This document shows positions 12,263 through 25,289 of a DNA stretch of 64,000 bases, one piece after another. This DNA is from Fasciola hepatica (Eukaryota > Platyhelminthes > Trematoda > Plagiorchiida > Fasciolidae): assembly GCA_948099385.1 (NCBI GenBank), contig CANUEZ040000199.1, forward strand, positions 3,482,001 through 3,546,000, given 5' to 3'. The notes below the pieces were generated by a model, which did not search any database, was not told the origin of the DNA, and was given only the letters and a program-made list of their open reading frames with translations. Position numbers and translations under genes: made by a program. How positions within the stretch are numbered: position 1 is the stretch's first letter; the number at the start of each line of letters is the position of its first letter.

Positions 12263-12834
12263 AATGCAGAGCTTGTAAAGGGTAAGCCTAAATGTTCAGC
12301 TTCAGTATAACTGTTAACAACTTGCTTTTCATAGTTTGTAACAAGTGTTCTTCTGTTTTACTTTCATCTAATTGGTTTATTATCCCACCATTTTAGGGCT
12401 GGCTGTTCAGTTTTAAATCACTCGTCTTCAAACGAATTTTTATCTCGTGGTTATCCCAGAAATGTTAATGAAAGATTTTAAAGTTATTTTAAGATATTCT
12501 TTCAACTAATCATGTCTCTTTCATCCTGTGTATTTCCACTTAATGAGGTGTGTGATTGACACAAATGACTGTGAAAATTATCGGTGATCTTACATACCCT
12601 TTCTATGAGGATCTTTCGAAATACCTCTGTGACTGCATGACACGTTCTCCGTACTGCTTTGTCGTCACTGGAACAAACTTGTGTAGGAATTCCGCGGTTG
12701 AGTACCTCGGTCGTCTACTAATGCACCAAAATCTGGTCACCACTGAGCTGCTTGCACAACTTCACTAGACTATTATGTTCACACTAAACGTTACTCTCAA
12801 TTTGCCTCAGTGCATCGTAGTCAGGGAATCCTTG

Positions 12835-13388
12835 TGTTAATTAAATTTAAACTAGATACTCGCACTAGCCCCAAGACACAATTTAATATGAGGACCAATT
12901 TTGCAACGGACTTCATCATTTGATAATATTTATTCATTTATATCACTTACTCTTTGTGAATAAGTAATTTGTTCTAAACATGGGACCTAGGTTTTTCAAC
13001 ATGGAAATGCTGGAGAACTGTCATCTCTTCTCAGAGTCTATAAACTTCACATACGCCTGAAACTGGGAAACCAACCAAATGGAATAAGGTCTTGTTTCAT
13101 TCAAGAATTAACCATTATGCAATGTGGTCCTAGGCCACTGTTCGTTCGGTGTAAAAGTCCTGCACCGTTAGATATTTTGACTACGTGGACCATCACTGTA
13201 TCCGTCTCGAACTTCCGGAAATTGCTAGAGATCAATAAAAGCACCAACTCAGCTCAGCCTGTGCTAATTCGTCTTATTTCCTCGGAAAACTAACTGTAGT
13301 AAGCACTAAACATAAAAAATTAATTTGAATAGCCCGTCGTTTTTCGTTGAAAAGTTACAATTGGCCGATTTGTTGGTTACTGCGCGGA
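12835..13388 (+). repeat. LTR-like direct repeat, copy 2
   Basis: This is the second copy of the sequence at 1-560, in the same orientation. It includes the conserved GACCTAGGTTTTTCAA, CTATAAAC, CAATAAAAGCACCAAC and TTCCTCGGAAAACTAACTG segments. Small indels, such as a missing TTTTTCATT-type stretch around 13140, separate the two. The AATAAA reads on the plus strand, opposite to the gypsy pol relic between the copies, so the two repeats probably do not belong to that pol. The shared sequence ends near TTTGTTGGTTACTG. Confidence 0.6.
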
Positions 13389-16291
13389 ACGATTCTCAAA
13401 GCGATTTAGTTAGATTGTAACTCTGTCTTGAGAAAGATCGGTATATTTGACTCCGCCGTGGAAGAATCATGCGGCTTTCATTGTCAAGTTCCCCGAACAG
13501 GTTTTTCCTAATTTTGTCCATGTCCTAAATGGCTACTTCATATTGCAGGTCTATAGAATTTATCTAACAAGCTTGCAGTTATTGAGACTGGAATCTTAAC
13601 AATCATTCTGGGGCCATAAACTCTGGATATGATCAAGGACTACACGTTGATTGTCATCGGTCTGCTTATTAGTTACCTCGAGCAGTACTCCATTTGGTCT
13701 CTTGATTTCAGATGTAACCGATCGGTAAGTTCTAGCTTAACATTGCGGTTAGCTATCGATTCGAACACAAATGAAGGATTTTGAATGTACTTATAATTTG
13801 CTTTCGCATTATTTGACAAAATGAACCGAAATCTGAAGTACGTAAGCGGATATCAGTCGGGTCATGATAGCAGCCAGCGAATGTGGACTGCATCGTTGTA
13901 AGAATCTTCCTTGACAGTATTACGCCTTTGTCAATCAAAGACTGATGTTTGTCATTCGCATTAACCATAGTTAACCAGCTGACTCTCGTTACGTTTTGTT
14001 TTCCTGCCTTCAGACATTGATTTCGTTTGGTGATAGTCCCGACGAACGATGACTATCGTCATGTTTCTGCATACAGTGGTGAGTAATATTTTCAATTTCA
14101 TGACAGTCTCAATCTGTCGCTTGTCCTTCGTACTTTAGGTATGTAGTCAATTTGGTATATCTGTTATGTCAACAAAGAAACATTTTCACGACTACTACAC
14201 TGTTAAACACGATCAGTTGTCAAGACTCCTGCTACAGCCGCCAAGTTAACCCTGTACATCATAGATTGGATCTCTGCTCATTGGTTCTCGTAATCGACGC
14301 CAAGACAGTGAGTTATTAGTGACACATGATTTCACCTAGAGTCAAACAGGATGGACAGTCACCTTTTCTATTTTGGTATCACTCACTCGTTACCCACCTC
14401 AAAATGCTCCCTACTCTACCGGACAATTGCTAATAAACCCTTATAATAAAGATGGAAATAATACACTGATGACGTTTCAGTAATGGTACCGAATTGGTAA
14501 TAATCACGCCTCCTCTTTATCACGTAGATAAAGTGCTTGGAATTCATTTTGACAGCTAGTCACACCAAGCTGAACAGACAATACACTTAGGGCTACACCA
14601 AGAAAACGCAAAAATATAACAACATTCTGCTGGTGAATCAAGATATTCCAGATTACTGATACGCGGTTAGATTATTCGAGTAAAATGAACTGACAGAGCA
14701 TTCAAAGTACTCTTAAGGATCAAACGTGTTTGTCATTATCCCTGGACGATACATGACATGTTGGTAAAAAAGCGACAAACCAAGGCAGACTTGTTTAATA
14801 TGTCGAACTTATCTTCAGATTTACCGAAAGTAGAAGCAGCTCACTTCTGTTTCATCGTATCCCTCGAGAGACCGATTTGACAAACCAAATACATAGGTCA
14901 AAGGGCAGTTGACCTTGGATTTACCAGAGTGTTTGCCATGAAACCTCCTGATTTCCACGCTTCCGGCTAAGGATCATACCTAGAAGTGATCATTTCTCAG
15001 ATTTTATTCACATATTTTATTGGTACGTTGGTTAACCAGTGTCACCTTTTCACCAGACTATATTTCAGGAACAGAGACTTTGACAAGTCTTTGGCTATTT
15101 TTCAACGTTGATCTATCCGTTTCCATTAATTCGGGTTTTTCTTCACATATTTCCCGGAAACATGCAACTATGATATTCCATAATTCGTGATAGTTCACAG
15201 TCTAGAAGTAGACTGAATGAAGTTATCAACACTAAAGACTAAAATAGAGCAAATCCAATTGCAACTCTTGGTTGCAACTCGTTTGGACCACTGGCTTTAT
15301 CAAATTGGCCCGTGATTTCTTCCACTTACATTTCCGAGGGATAAATCAACTATAAGCGTGTTCTTAGTCTTTATTCGTTTAACGCCGGTGAGAGGCATAG
15401 AACCGTTAATCTCGGCGACATATAGTTTGAGTCCGCTAATTTGCTTCACTGCTTTGCAACTCTCACGAGCCGTGTTTACTGGCGAGCATTGTGCGAGCGT
15501 GAGCCTAATTTCAGCGGCCTGCTAACGGGCATTTACATAGGAAGTTAGGGAAATCGACACAAAATGCGTTTGGACAATTAGGCCGGATGCTCATATTGTA
15601 GATGGACTTTTCGACAATCAGCCTACTACCACGAGTAAAAGTAGTCCTGTGAGGAGTGCGGTTTATATGGGCTTAGACAAGCCACCAAAGTATTTGTCAC
15701 GACTTAAAAACACTGTACATAGGAAGGTAGTGTAGAATAGAAGTGATAAACTCAATGATCGAGACAAGTTGCCGTTTAACATGGTAACTGAATTTGCTCT
15801 CTCTTCTTCCTTAGCGGTAACATACTTAATAATCAAGTGTTGTGAGATATTTAGGGGTTAGTCAGTTGAGCATGGCTAACAGATCAACACAGCTCGTGTG
15901 AGTATCAGTAACTGTTAATCATGAATACATAATGTAGTTCAACATCGATTGGTCTGAATGCATCGCTAATGCCTGCGGGGTGTTCAGATGAACAGCGCAG
16001 GCTGAATATAGGATTAGAGGTGGGAAGATGACTTCGCATCACGACAAGTGGAGCTTTAGTCATGCCACTGGTTGTTTTTATATCTTAGTTTGGGTGCTGC
16101 TGGGAAGTAACAATCAAAGGATCACTTCGATCCATGAGCAGTTAGCAGTTGTTCCAACTTAAATAGAAAATCGGACTGCAGATTGATTGGTGGTAAAATT
16201 TGTACTGAGAGATCACGTACCGCTCATCAAGTACTACTCAAGTCGCCATTCGTCTCGGGCGTTCTGCGCAACACGCTGATGAATTGACAAA
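13389..16291. other. No gene recognised
   Basis: Only short unconvincing ORFs are present. No motif, RNA gene, or repeat shared with the rest of the window was seen on either strand. Confidence 0.45.
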
Positions 16292-16761
16292 TTGACCAGA
16301 TTATTCACAAAGAACGAGTCTGCGGTCGTCTCTGTAACACTATCGGTCGACTCTACTTACCCAGGTAGCTTAATCTGGTCAAATGTGAATAAAATAGTAC
16401 ATTTGAAGACGAAGGTTGCGAAATACAGTGTCGTTCTTGGTCCTCCTCAAGAGGAAAATGCAATAAGTTTTCTGACGAGAAATCTGAATATTCTAAAATT
16501 TGACTACTGCTATCGTTTTAGTAGTAGTATTATAAATTCCTACCTCTTGAAGTGTACCTACTCCCGAAGATCACAGAATACACTGAAACCGATCATTAAT
16601 AAGTGCAACTAACGAAGAACAGAAGTGAGAGGCTCACAAAGTAATGCAACGCTCTTAGTTACACTGGTTCAATGCGTGGCACGATCTGGAGACTAAGCTA
16701 TCAAGTTTATATCCGATTCCCATCAATTCAGCAAAAATAAACGACGATTCCTGCTATTCCG

Positions 16762-17004
16762 ATGGCTGACACCACAGAAAAGAATGATTTGGATAAAAAA
16801 TTTTCTCTCATACCCGAGATGCAAAATGGAGTGACGGTCGTGACATTCTCTGAGGGATTACTGAAGAAGACCCTAACTGTGCGTAATCAAGCACGAGGTA
16901 ATTCAGTCTGCTTCTATCAGACACTGCAGACAGAAAACAAAACTTTTCTCCGAATCTGGGGGATTTTGGTGATCACTTGGCTGATTCTCTTTAGAGCTGC
17001 ATAA
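16762..17004 (+). CDS. Unassigned 80-codon ORF with C-terminal hydrophobic tail
   Basis: An ATG at 16762 opens an 80-codon frame. The N-terminal half is charged (TTEKNDLDKK) and the end has one hydrophobic stretch (WGILVITWLILF) that could span a membrane. A GTAATT that could serve as a weak splice donor lies at about 16894. I do not recognise the sequence and find no partner exon. It is listed because composition and start context (GCTATTCCGATGG) are better than the background, but a chance ORF is quite possible. Confidence 0.15.
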   Translation: MADTTEKNDLDKKFSLIPEMQNGVTVVTFSEGLLKKTLTVRNQARGNSVCFYQTLQTENKTFLRIWGILVITWLILFRAA

Positions 17005-17132
17005 CTGAAGCTTGGAATTTTAGGTGTTACTGCGTAGCATAGAAACAATAATGAAAGGACCCAGGGTCCTGTCCACCGATAACTTCAACCGCCACCGTAT
17101 TTAAAGATTATTGGATGGATGGACAATCATAT

Positions 17133-17134
<2 letters not shown>

Positions 17135-17186
<52 letters not shown>

Positions 17187-17204
17187 GTATATATATATAT
17201 ATAA
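17135..17204. repeat. (TA)n microsatellite, interrupted
   Basis: About 70 bp of TA dinucleotides are broken by one AATGT interruption near 17184. The flanks are not inverted repeats of each other. Confidence 0.95.
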
Positions 17205-17209
17205 TGTTA

Positions 17210-18715
17210 CACCGGCTTGAAAACAAGCATGGTGCCACGGCATCAACAATAGAGAAAAACTACAAAGTCGAGGGGCAAGCGATGAATAGTCAGCCTAATG
17301 ATTACAAGTTAAATCAAAATGTCTTAGTTTTGCAAACTTTTGTCCGTTCTTCAGTTGTTTAGGGAGAAAAGGGAAGTCAATACACAGACCATGCGGCATT
17401 CGCTCTTCTGGATTCGGTCCTGAGCCAAATCTCCCAGCGTCCTCAATCATCGGCAATCCTCATCTCTTTGGCCCCAACCAGAAAGGCGGGAAGCACCAAT
17501 CGAAGCCAAAGCCGAAGCTAGCTCCCTCATGCCGCTGCGTCATGTCATAACCTAACGTCACCTTTGGTAGGCTGCTAGATTTATCGATACTCTGACTGAA
17601 CCGCTATCCAGCGATTGAGCGATCTGTAGAACATTAGCCCGAAATCCAAAGTCATGTGAGGTGAGTTAATGAACTACTTGTATTTCAGGGAACGACCATT
17701 ACAAGCGTAAATAACATACCTTATTATTGGAGGTATTCCATTTAGAAGGAATCATGTACGGATATCCGTCTTTCAAATGAGCACTGAAGAACGTACTACG
17801 AGCGATACGGGAACAAGTCATCGTCGGAAAGTGAGAATCAGTTGTTGTGGTACAGAAGAAACGAATCAGAGAAAGGAACCTGGGACACTCGTATGACAAC
17901 TGAACGGGTAGCAAGTTCAGACCATGACAGAAGAAGTTGCACACGCGCCCGATTTAGACAAGCTTGCAGACATGGAGTGATATTAACCTTAATGCCAAAA
18001 GTCATTCGCGTGGTAAAGAGGAGGAGTTCAACCGGGATTTCGTGTGAAATTTAAGGTTGCTCCCAAGCGAGATGTAGACATGCACAGAACATAGCATGAA
18101 AGACGTTTAGAGAACAACTTCAGCACAGAGCGGGTAGACTGGTTACGGTAATAAGATCTGAAGGTCGTGAGTCTCCAGAGTAGAAAATAAACCCGGAGTA
18201 AAAGTGCACACCTAAACCCGTGGTAGATGAAGTAAGCTAGGCAGGAACAAATTTAACGTAGAAAGAGACGGGTAAATTGCGCTCAATGTGATCAAAAAGT
18301 GAAGAATAAAAATGAGGTAAGAAGGTTCAGGTTGGGAATTTCATACACCATTTGATTCAGCGTTTAACCGGACCCGAAATTCTCCTTCCGCATGGTCGTC
18401 TTAGATACAGATCAGCCGGGATTCGCCTAACTACAGCAGATCCCGTTCCTCACGCTTGCTCGCTAACCTCAACAGAGAAAGTGAAACACATGCGGAACAC
18501 AGGCCGTTCTCCGTGAACTACGTTGTGTGCTTCATTCGAGTTGTCCCTCTAATCTACACATTTTTTGGACATCTTATCTTAAAATTCCACCACTGGTCAC
18601 ACCATCATGGTGTGCACAAGGCCGTGTCTACTAATTTTACATTATTCGACTTAGAACAGGCATATTGAACGCATAAGAAATGCCTGCCTTTCTCTATGAC
18701 CCACCTCCCGCGCTT
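17210..18715. other. No gene recognised
   Basis: Short ORFs only. Parts of 17370-17600 are more GC-rich than the surroundings but carry no motif I recognise. Confidence 0.4.
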
Positions 18716-18744
18716 TCTCTTCTTTCTTTCTTTCTTTCTTCTTC
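18716..18744. repeat. (CTTT)n microsatellite
   Basis: A short run of TTTC/CTTT tetranucleotide units explains the Lys/Arg-rich stretch in the opposite-strand ORF, which is therefore not evidence of a basic protein. Confidence 0.85.
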
Positions 18745-21209
18745 CTTGGATATCACCTGTGCAAAGACAACGTTTTACCCGTTGTTCCTTTTGAGTTATA
18801 GGTTTGATACTTCTTGCCATTACGGAGCTTAGTAGATTCGTTCGTTTTCGTCGAAAAAATGCCAACATGGAAACGCGTGCACTCCTTACTACGTATGGGA
18901 CTGGTTCTCGCAAATGACGAAACCGTTTCCTCCTCTTCCATCATATTATATTTAATAGACTCGGTGCATTCGTATTGTATTAGTTTCGGCAGAAAGCACC
19001 GCCATCTGCCGATAGTTATCAGGTTGTTTGTACAAGCATCTCAACCACGTTTGCGGTAATGCGATTGAGCAGGTTGTCTTACTTGGGGTGAAGTCTGAAG
19101 GAGCTCCCGATCTTTTGATTGCTATGGCTATCATGCATATACGTTTACAACAGACCCACGGTTAGTCTGTGAGATTAGAGGAAACAACACTTTGATGACA
19201 CTTAAATAAAAAATGTATTTTTTGATCCTAGAGTTTTGGTTGCGACTTCTCTTAAACAGGACTTGGTAGGTAGGTCTGATATCAGAACGATAACCACTCA
19301 TAAGGAGCCCATATAGACTCAGAATCAGGTTTTCAACCAGCCATCACTAGTGTTCTGATTCACCTCCCAAGCTCTAGAGAGAAGACTGTTCTTCTTTCAT
19401 ATTATCTGAGTCTGTTACGGCAAAAGAAAATTGTTTATATTGGATAAAGAGTAGCTGTCATCAATCGTTGCACCACAAAAAAGTGAGTCTGAAATCAGGC
19501 ATTGGTTAATGCCTATTCTAACCGTTCAGAGAAACGGTCAAACACTGCTTGATAGGAATCTTGTCATATGGATCGTCGTCATTGATCCGCGGTCCTCTCA
19601 TTCACAAGTCTGTTTGCTTATTTCTTGACCCTGTTTCTGAACAGGTGCTGATGTTCTGTCTACTAGAGAGACTTGACTGTCCATCGACGGTGTTCCATGC
19701 CCATGCCCTCAGAATATCCTCGCGATTAGAACTATCATTTTGTTCATTCTTAGGAAGTGCCTTGCAGCCAGACACAACGATAACTAGGTGCAACTAGACA
19801 ACTGGCAGCTCCATCACTGAATGCTTACCTCATATACGGGTGGCTTTCTTCAGTCACGCCCCAGCATGCACATCACAGGTCGGCTAGCGCTAATCAGTGG
19901 TCGTCTAAAAGTTAGTAAATCCAATCTTAACCATCACTGGAGTTTTTAGGTTTGCTTATTTAGGTTCACCTGGTGCCATTCGGCTTTGGCTCGCCAACAT
20001 CGTATAAATGTCAAACGCTGTGACAGGCGGTGGTCAGACGAGATTGTGGTGGAATGAAATCCTTTCTCCCTGGGGTATAAGTCCTCATACAACCATTGCC
20101 GTAGTGTTAGAGCCACGTATGACCACCTTTTGAATGACTATTCCTCACCTTGTATTACTAGTGGAGTTTTTGAGATTTTGAATCAAACATCCAGTCAGAT
20201 GATTTGAGCGTGTATCTGATTTCCAGAAAGTGGTTGAAATAGGGTTTTTAGACCAACACCAAACTGCTAGCACATTAGGACCTAGTAAGACTAAAAACTC
20301 AAAGTACCACATGCGCATGCAGAAAAATTCAATTGTTACGGCATGTGATTTTCACTTCTCAATGTTGTGAAATCCAGGTTATAGGTTTTTACCTACCCGG
20401 GAAACGACTTGAATGAATGGGCTTGTTGCGTACGAGCGGCTTATTTAGGAGAAGTGATGTGTGCATTAAAGAACTATTAGCAAAGCTCCAGCTGAGAAAG
20501 CCTCGACTCTCTACAACCGAGAATTACACAAACCAAACTAGCAAAAGGGTTAAGGCTGCAGCACTGTACGCCAATTCTTTTGCAAAACAGATTTGTATAA
20601 ATAATTTATACTAAGGAAAATAATTGGTGGATAAAAGCTTAGTCAATCTCATCGAGCATACGTTGATCATAGCAACTCTGATTTTCTGAAGCTCCTCAGT
20701 GTGTGTAGTCACGAAGATGCACCGGGCAGTGCCAGGTGAAATGCTTGCTAACTAACCGTCAGCTACCCCGACTCGCCCATGGGAGTATGATAACCAACCA
20801 TGAGTCGTGACCGGCTGTTTGTCATCCCCTCAGTTTCCACCTAATAGGATGGTATGAGGATAGGCAACTGAGACATTCCGAAAACGGACAAGGGAAAATG
20901 AAGATCGCCGCTGAAGAAGTTGCAGAGGAAATATAAATAATCGTTTCCAACCCAGCGGACGAAAACCATATATGCAGAAAGAAACCTGTCCGCAATTAAG
21001 GTCGCAAGAGCTTGAGAAGACAATGATCTGATGTTCCGACAGTAGGAGAGAGAGAAAGACGTAAGTTAGATGTGATAATAGGTTTAATTTTATGCTCTTC
21101 ATCACCAGGACGATTGGGTACCCTTGTGGGGAAACAGTTTCAATTGCCATAGGCGGTTATCGATGGAAACTGCTATCATTTCGTGTCCCACGGTGTCGGT
21201 AACCAGTGA
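18745..21209. other. No gene recognised
   Basis: This stretch has scattered ORFs under 110 codons on both strands. Around 19560-20120 the base composition is richer in GC, which is typical of old repeat insertions here, but I could not match it to a family. Confidence 0.35.
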
Positions 21210-21280
21210 ATGTGTGAGCCACCAGATAATGTAAACACTGAATTACCCTGGAAAGGCTATATTTTAGTTCGGATCATTTA

Positions 21281-21715
21281 TCAGGATATCTGTCGTAACT
21301 TGCAACAACAATTCGAAAACAGAACGACCAGTACTGTTGGAGGCACGATAGAGGATGAAGAAGTAATTGATGTGATGTGGAATTTTGAGTTCAATTCACA
21401 TGAGCTGGAATTCTTGGTTGAGAATGTTGGAAATAGATCAAGAAGTTGTTGCGAAAGATTTGTGGGTGTAAGCGGAGTCCCCCGGCTCAAAATAGAATGA
21501 ATGACAGAGTGGGTAACTGAGTAAAATAAAGATGGGTTGTCAGAAGACAGAGAAATTTGGTTTTTGGAAATAAGGACCATGAAAGAGGAAGATTCCAGAG
21601 ACTGGTGCACAAAGACAATGTTACCGTTTAGCCCAAGACTGTTTGTGAGTGCAATGCGAGAATTGTGTGAAGGAAAAGTAAAGGGAGTGTGCCCGACCGT
21701 TAAGTCATGGTCCAT
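21281..21715 (-). CDS. Unassigned long ORF pair (both strands open)
   Basis: The minus strand has 144 open codons, among the longest in the window, ending in TGA at 21281. The plus strand is open too (21210-21500, then 21537-21764 in another frame). The minus-strand translation is rich in Ser/Thr/Asn. The plus-strand one has an acidic stretch (TIEDEEVIDVMWNFEF) that looks more like ordinary protein. I recognise neither. Antiparallel open frames of this sort can arise when one strand was once coding, so this may be an old exon or transposon fragment. The strand is not established. Confidence 0.2.
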   Translation of the reverse strand: MDHDLTVGHTPFTFPSHNSRIALTNSLGLNGNIVFVHQSLESSSFMVLISKNQISLSSDNPSLFYSVTHSVIHSILSRGTPLTPTNLSQQLLDLFPTFSTKNSSSCELNSKFHITSITSSSSIVPPTVLVVLFSNCCCKLRQIS

Positions 21716-21779
21716 GTGCGCGATGAAAAAATTCGCAAATCCCTCAGAGAGCTTCGAGCGGTGAACTACATCGAGATTT

Positions 21780-23195
21780 TAAGCTGGGCATTTGCGTGGG
21801 TAACAGAAGGGATTATCCACCATCTAAATGTTTAATTGTTATTTCAAACACCGTATAAATCATTCGCAAACAAATGTGCCTGTAGTGAAGTTTGTCTCAA
21901 TCCTGTGCCGAATGTCACAAGAAAATGTGCGACCTCGGCGGAACTCACTAAAATAATATAGGATCAGTAATCTCTAAACCAGCATATTAATTTTTTAATT
22001 CCTAATGTAAATTTTCAAACTTTTATCTTTTTAGTCTCATCTGAATGCATGACTTCTAAAACTTTTAGAGAAACTGTACTACGATGAGAAATCCTCTAGG
22101 CTGTTCTGTGAATGGAGGGATAATCTACCATGGGAGTCGAATGCTGTGCAAGCAACCGGTTGGTACCATTCAAAACTAGGCGACCGAAAGGCATTGTCAA
22201 CTAAAGTTGGTTACATAAGCTAGTGAGAGCCAGCTTGACAGCCGGGTAGTTAGATAGTAGAGGCGCAGTGGTTCACTCCGGTTTTGAGTTATGAAATGGC
22301 AATCAACGGTTGTACACTGTAGATGATCTTGAAATGTATGAAACTGCCGTACTTTGATTCCATAATTTTTATTGTTTGGCTATGTGTTCATTTTAATATG
22401 ACTGGTACATTAGGTGCAATCCAAATCCCTACTACGTTTAATGATCAAATGAAAGTATGGCGTTTTTTAGGCTGAACAGAATGTGACTGAAAATTCAGGA
22501 TGTGGGGGCTGGAGAAGGCGGCACGAAAAGTTGATGATAGCCCAAGTTCATCACAGCATCCGCGAAAAACCTAGTGTCTACCAGAGGGTTATTGAGCTGA
22601 ACCAGTGGAACGTTCAAATCCACAACATGAAACGAATGGTGAATCCAGACTCCGGAACCTTCCCCTGAAGTTGGTCGTGCCGGGATCATGCAACTGTCTT
22701 GGAGATATCAAGTGACATAATGCTAGTTTCAAGGTGAGACCGATTGTTGGGTACCAGAAGTAGAATATTGATGATGTAGATACCTGTACATTTCCGACTT
22801 TTTCCATGATTTTCAACGTCCCTTGATGCAACACTCCTTTGTTGTACCGACGTTTTAATGTAAAACACACCAACCTATTTGGTCGTCATCACCGCGCAAT
22901 ACAAAAAGGCTGTCAATAAATCTTTCATTCTGGCACGGTCTCATCTTCTGATTTGTAGTGTTTTGGAATTATATCGGTCGGAACTAACTGTGAGAAACAA
23001 AACATTTTAGAATCTTCCACGGCGTCTCTTGGCACTTCGCTCAATACCATCCTGTTCTGTTCAACGGATGGCTGTCAGACCGAACTTAACTGAAGACATT
23101 GGCGGATACTGACTCTTCAGCGCTCATTTCTTGATCACAAGAACACTGAACAACTGTGGGTTTAAGTCACACCTTTTGTTTCATTTTACTTCTTA
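21780..23195. other. No gene recognised
   Basis: Two overlapping short ORFs lie near 22490-22690 on both strands. No family signature or repeat was seen. Confidence 0.4.
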
Positions 23196-23227
23196 ATGTG
23201 GAAGTCGGCCAATCTCACCGGAAGAAC

Positions 23228-23300
<73 letters not shown>

Positions 23301-23332
23301 GTTCTTCCGGTGAGATTGGCCGACTTCCACAT
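23196..23332. repeat. Perfect 34 bp inverted repeat with (TA)n core
   Basis: The left arm at 23196-23229 (beginning ATGTGGAAGTCGGCC and ending GGAAGAACAT) is exactly repeated in reverse complement at 23299-23332, with no mismatch. The 69 bp between the arms is almost pure TA. The next base pair out still partly matches before symmetry is lost. The structure could extrude as a cruciform or fold into one long hairpin, since the TA core is itself self-complementary. Confidence 0.95.
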
Positions 23333-24649
23333 GAACTATGTTTTCAACTTGCTCAGTGAGAGTAATGCAAAGCGAATAGTCCTGGCTGTAACAGGAATGA
23401 TAAAAAAGAGACCACGATAGGTAGTAAATATATGAGTAACGGACGTTGTAAATAGGTTGGAATTAGAAGCTAAGGGACCTACAAAATCTCCAGCTTCTGG
23501 GGAAAGCTCTGTTAGTAGTAAAGATTTCCAGGTTTACTAAAATTGGGAGAGAGGAAAGAATAAAATCTACAATAAAATTCTATCTCACGGTCCTGAAAAG
23601 AACGACTTTCAGATGCTCATTAGCACCGTTTGTTCGTACTTTGCTTACAGATGATCGGAACAGTCGGGAGGGATCACTTTTAATCATGGGACTGTTATGC
23701 TGTAAGCGTCAGTCTCTTTCACGAAGACTCTGCCAGGGCACGTGAGATCCTCGGACATTAACATTGCTTAGCGTTTTTGTTCCGTTCAAGCTAATCCGCC
23801 CCTGAGCTTGAAAATGAAGGCCACCATAGCTGGTGATATTCGAGATTATTCAATGGCTATTTTGTCGCTCCTACAGTGGCCTCATATTGTTCCGGCTTTT
23901 ATGATGTTCGCTTCGCGGTAGCAAAAGTATTTGGTTGGAATTGTTCGGACAACAACGCAGATGTGTGTCAGTGCCAACAACTTGTTCGTTCATTTGTACA
24001 AAATCAAGACGGAGACACAATTTCCTAGTGCTTCCTCACATGGATCTGGTTGGTGATGTTCAGTTGTATCGCACGTTCAAACTACTAGCTATTCATTATT
24101 AAGTACATGTCACAGGATTTACTAAAAGAGGAAACCATTACGGACCTATTGTAAGATTATAATTAACAAGATGCTGGAGTTGCCAGCGAAACAGCAGAGT
24201 TTTGGAAGGCAAATTTTTGCCGACGGTTTAGTTTATACATATTGCAAATTCTGGTTCTAACAGAAGCCCTGATTATTACAAAAAGTCCCTCTGCTCGACA
24301 GCATCAAATGTGAACATGTTTCACATAAATACTTTTTAGTTCGCCTAATTAAGTTTTCACGGCCAAGAAAGATGAGGAGTATTTGTGAAACCCTGATGAC
24401 ATTTGTTATCTGAACGATCAGTTTGACGCCTGCAGGTGATTTGGAACATCCAAGGAAAATTTTTCGGCCTTTGATAAGGCGACAACAAGAGTCCCCGTTT
24501 GGGTTTAATTTCGAGTTTCGCTGAATTTCAAGAAATGCATGAAGAACAGAAACCTTATGATTTATTTACCCTTATTTCTGGTGAATTCACCATTGAACCA
24601 ATCTATCTGATAACTGATTCAGTGATGTATGCTTCGTTAGCTTCGTCTA

Positions 24650-24960
24650 CGATATACAATATTTCTTTGTACCGTTGAATTGACTGAGTGGTTCGATATG
24701 AACAAGCAATGCAGACAGCTGGGGAATGTGGAGCCGTGTGGCCATCTTGCCGTAAAAATGCTTCATCGATTTTCGCGACAAACTTGTTCACTTTCAATGA
24801 TGCCAAATTTCTTGCTCACGTGAATAATTTTGTTATTGTTATTTTTGCTGCGACTGGCGATCCTTACGTGCATCGATTTTTGTCCATACTGTGAAAAACT
24901 TGTGTGATCCAGACAGAATATTATGCGAAGATAAAAGAACTCTGTGAGCGGAAATGCTAT
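24650..24960 (-). repeat. Dispersed repeat family R1, copy 1
   Basis: The stretch around GAACAAGCAATGCAGACAGC and the following 200 bp matches 39195-39480 with moderate divergence. Shared blocks include CAGCTGG-GAATG, the CATCTTGC segment and CACAACTTGTTCA-type bases (GCGACAAACTTGTTCACT here, CACAACAAACTTGCTCAGT there). The minus strand is open for 67 codons (24603-24806, KFVAKIDEAFLRQDGH). That could be a gag-like relic, but I cannot assign it. The repeat limits are approximate. Confidence 0.45.
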
Positions 24961-25289
24961 TAGGTATCGATTTTTCATGCTACTGATCAGTTCTCAAAAC
25001 ACATTTTATGGCAGCACCTTCAACTACAATCTCTTTTTTAAATAATAGACAGCAACAATTTTCTGATGGACTCAAATGTGAAATCGAATGTCTTCCATTT
25101 TTTATTAGGGTACAATACTTCCTTGTTATAGGAATTTGTTTCACCCATTTTCCTTAGAGAAAGTTAACACGGCATCGTCGCGTTTTCTTGTAAATTCCTT
25201 CTGTAAGATACATTTGTTCAATTTGTTGCCCTCCTCTGATGGTGCGAATCCGATTTCGTGATTCCTAGGTGGTCTACTTTAGACGTACC

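Noticed and set aside
18605..18944. Basic minus-strand ORFs with Lys/Arg runs
   Set aside because: The basic stretch comes from the (CTTT)n repeat. No splice signals or family features were seen.
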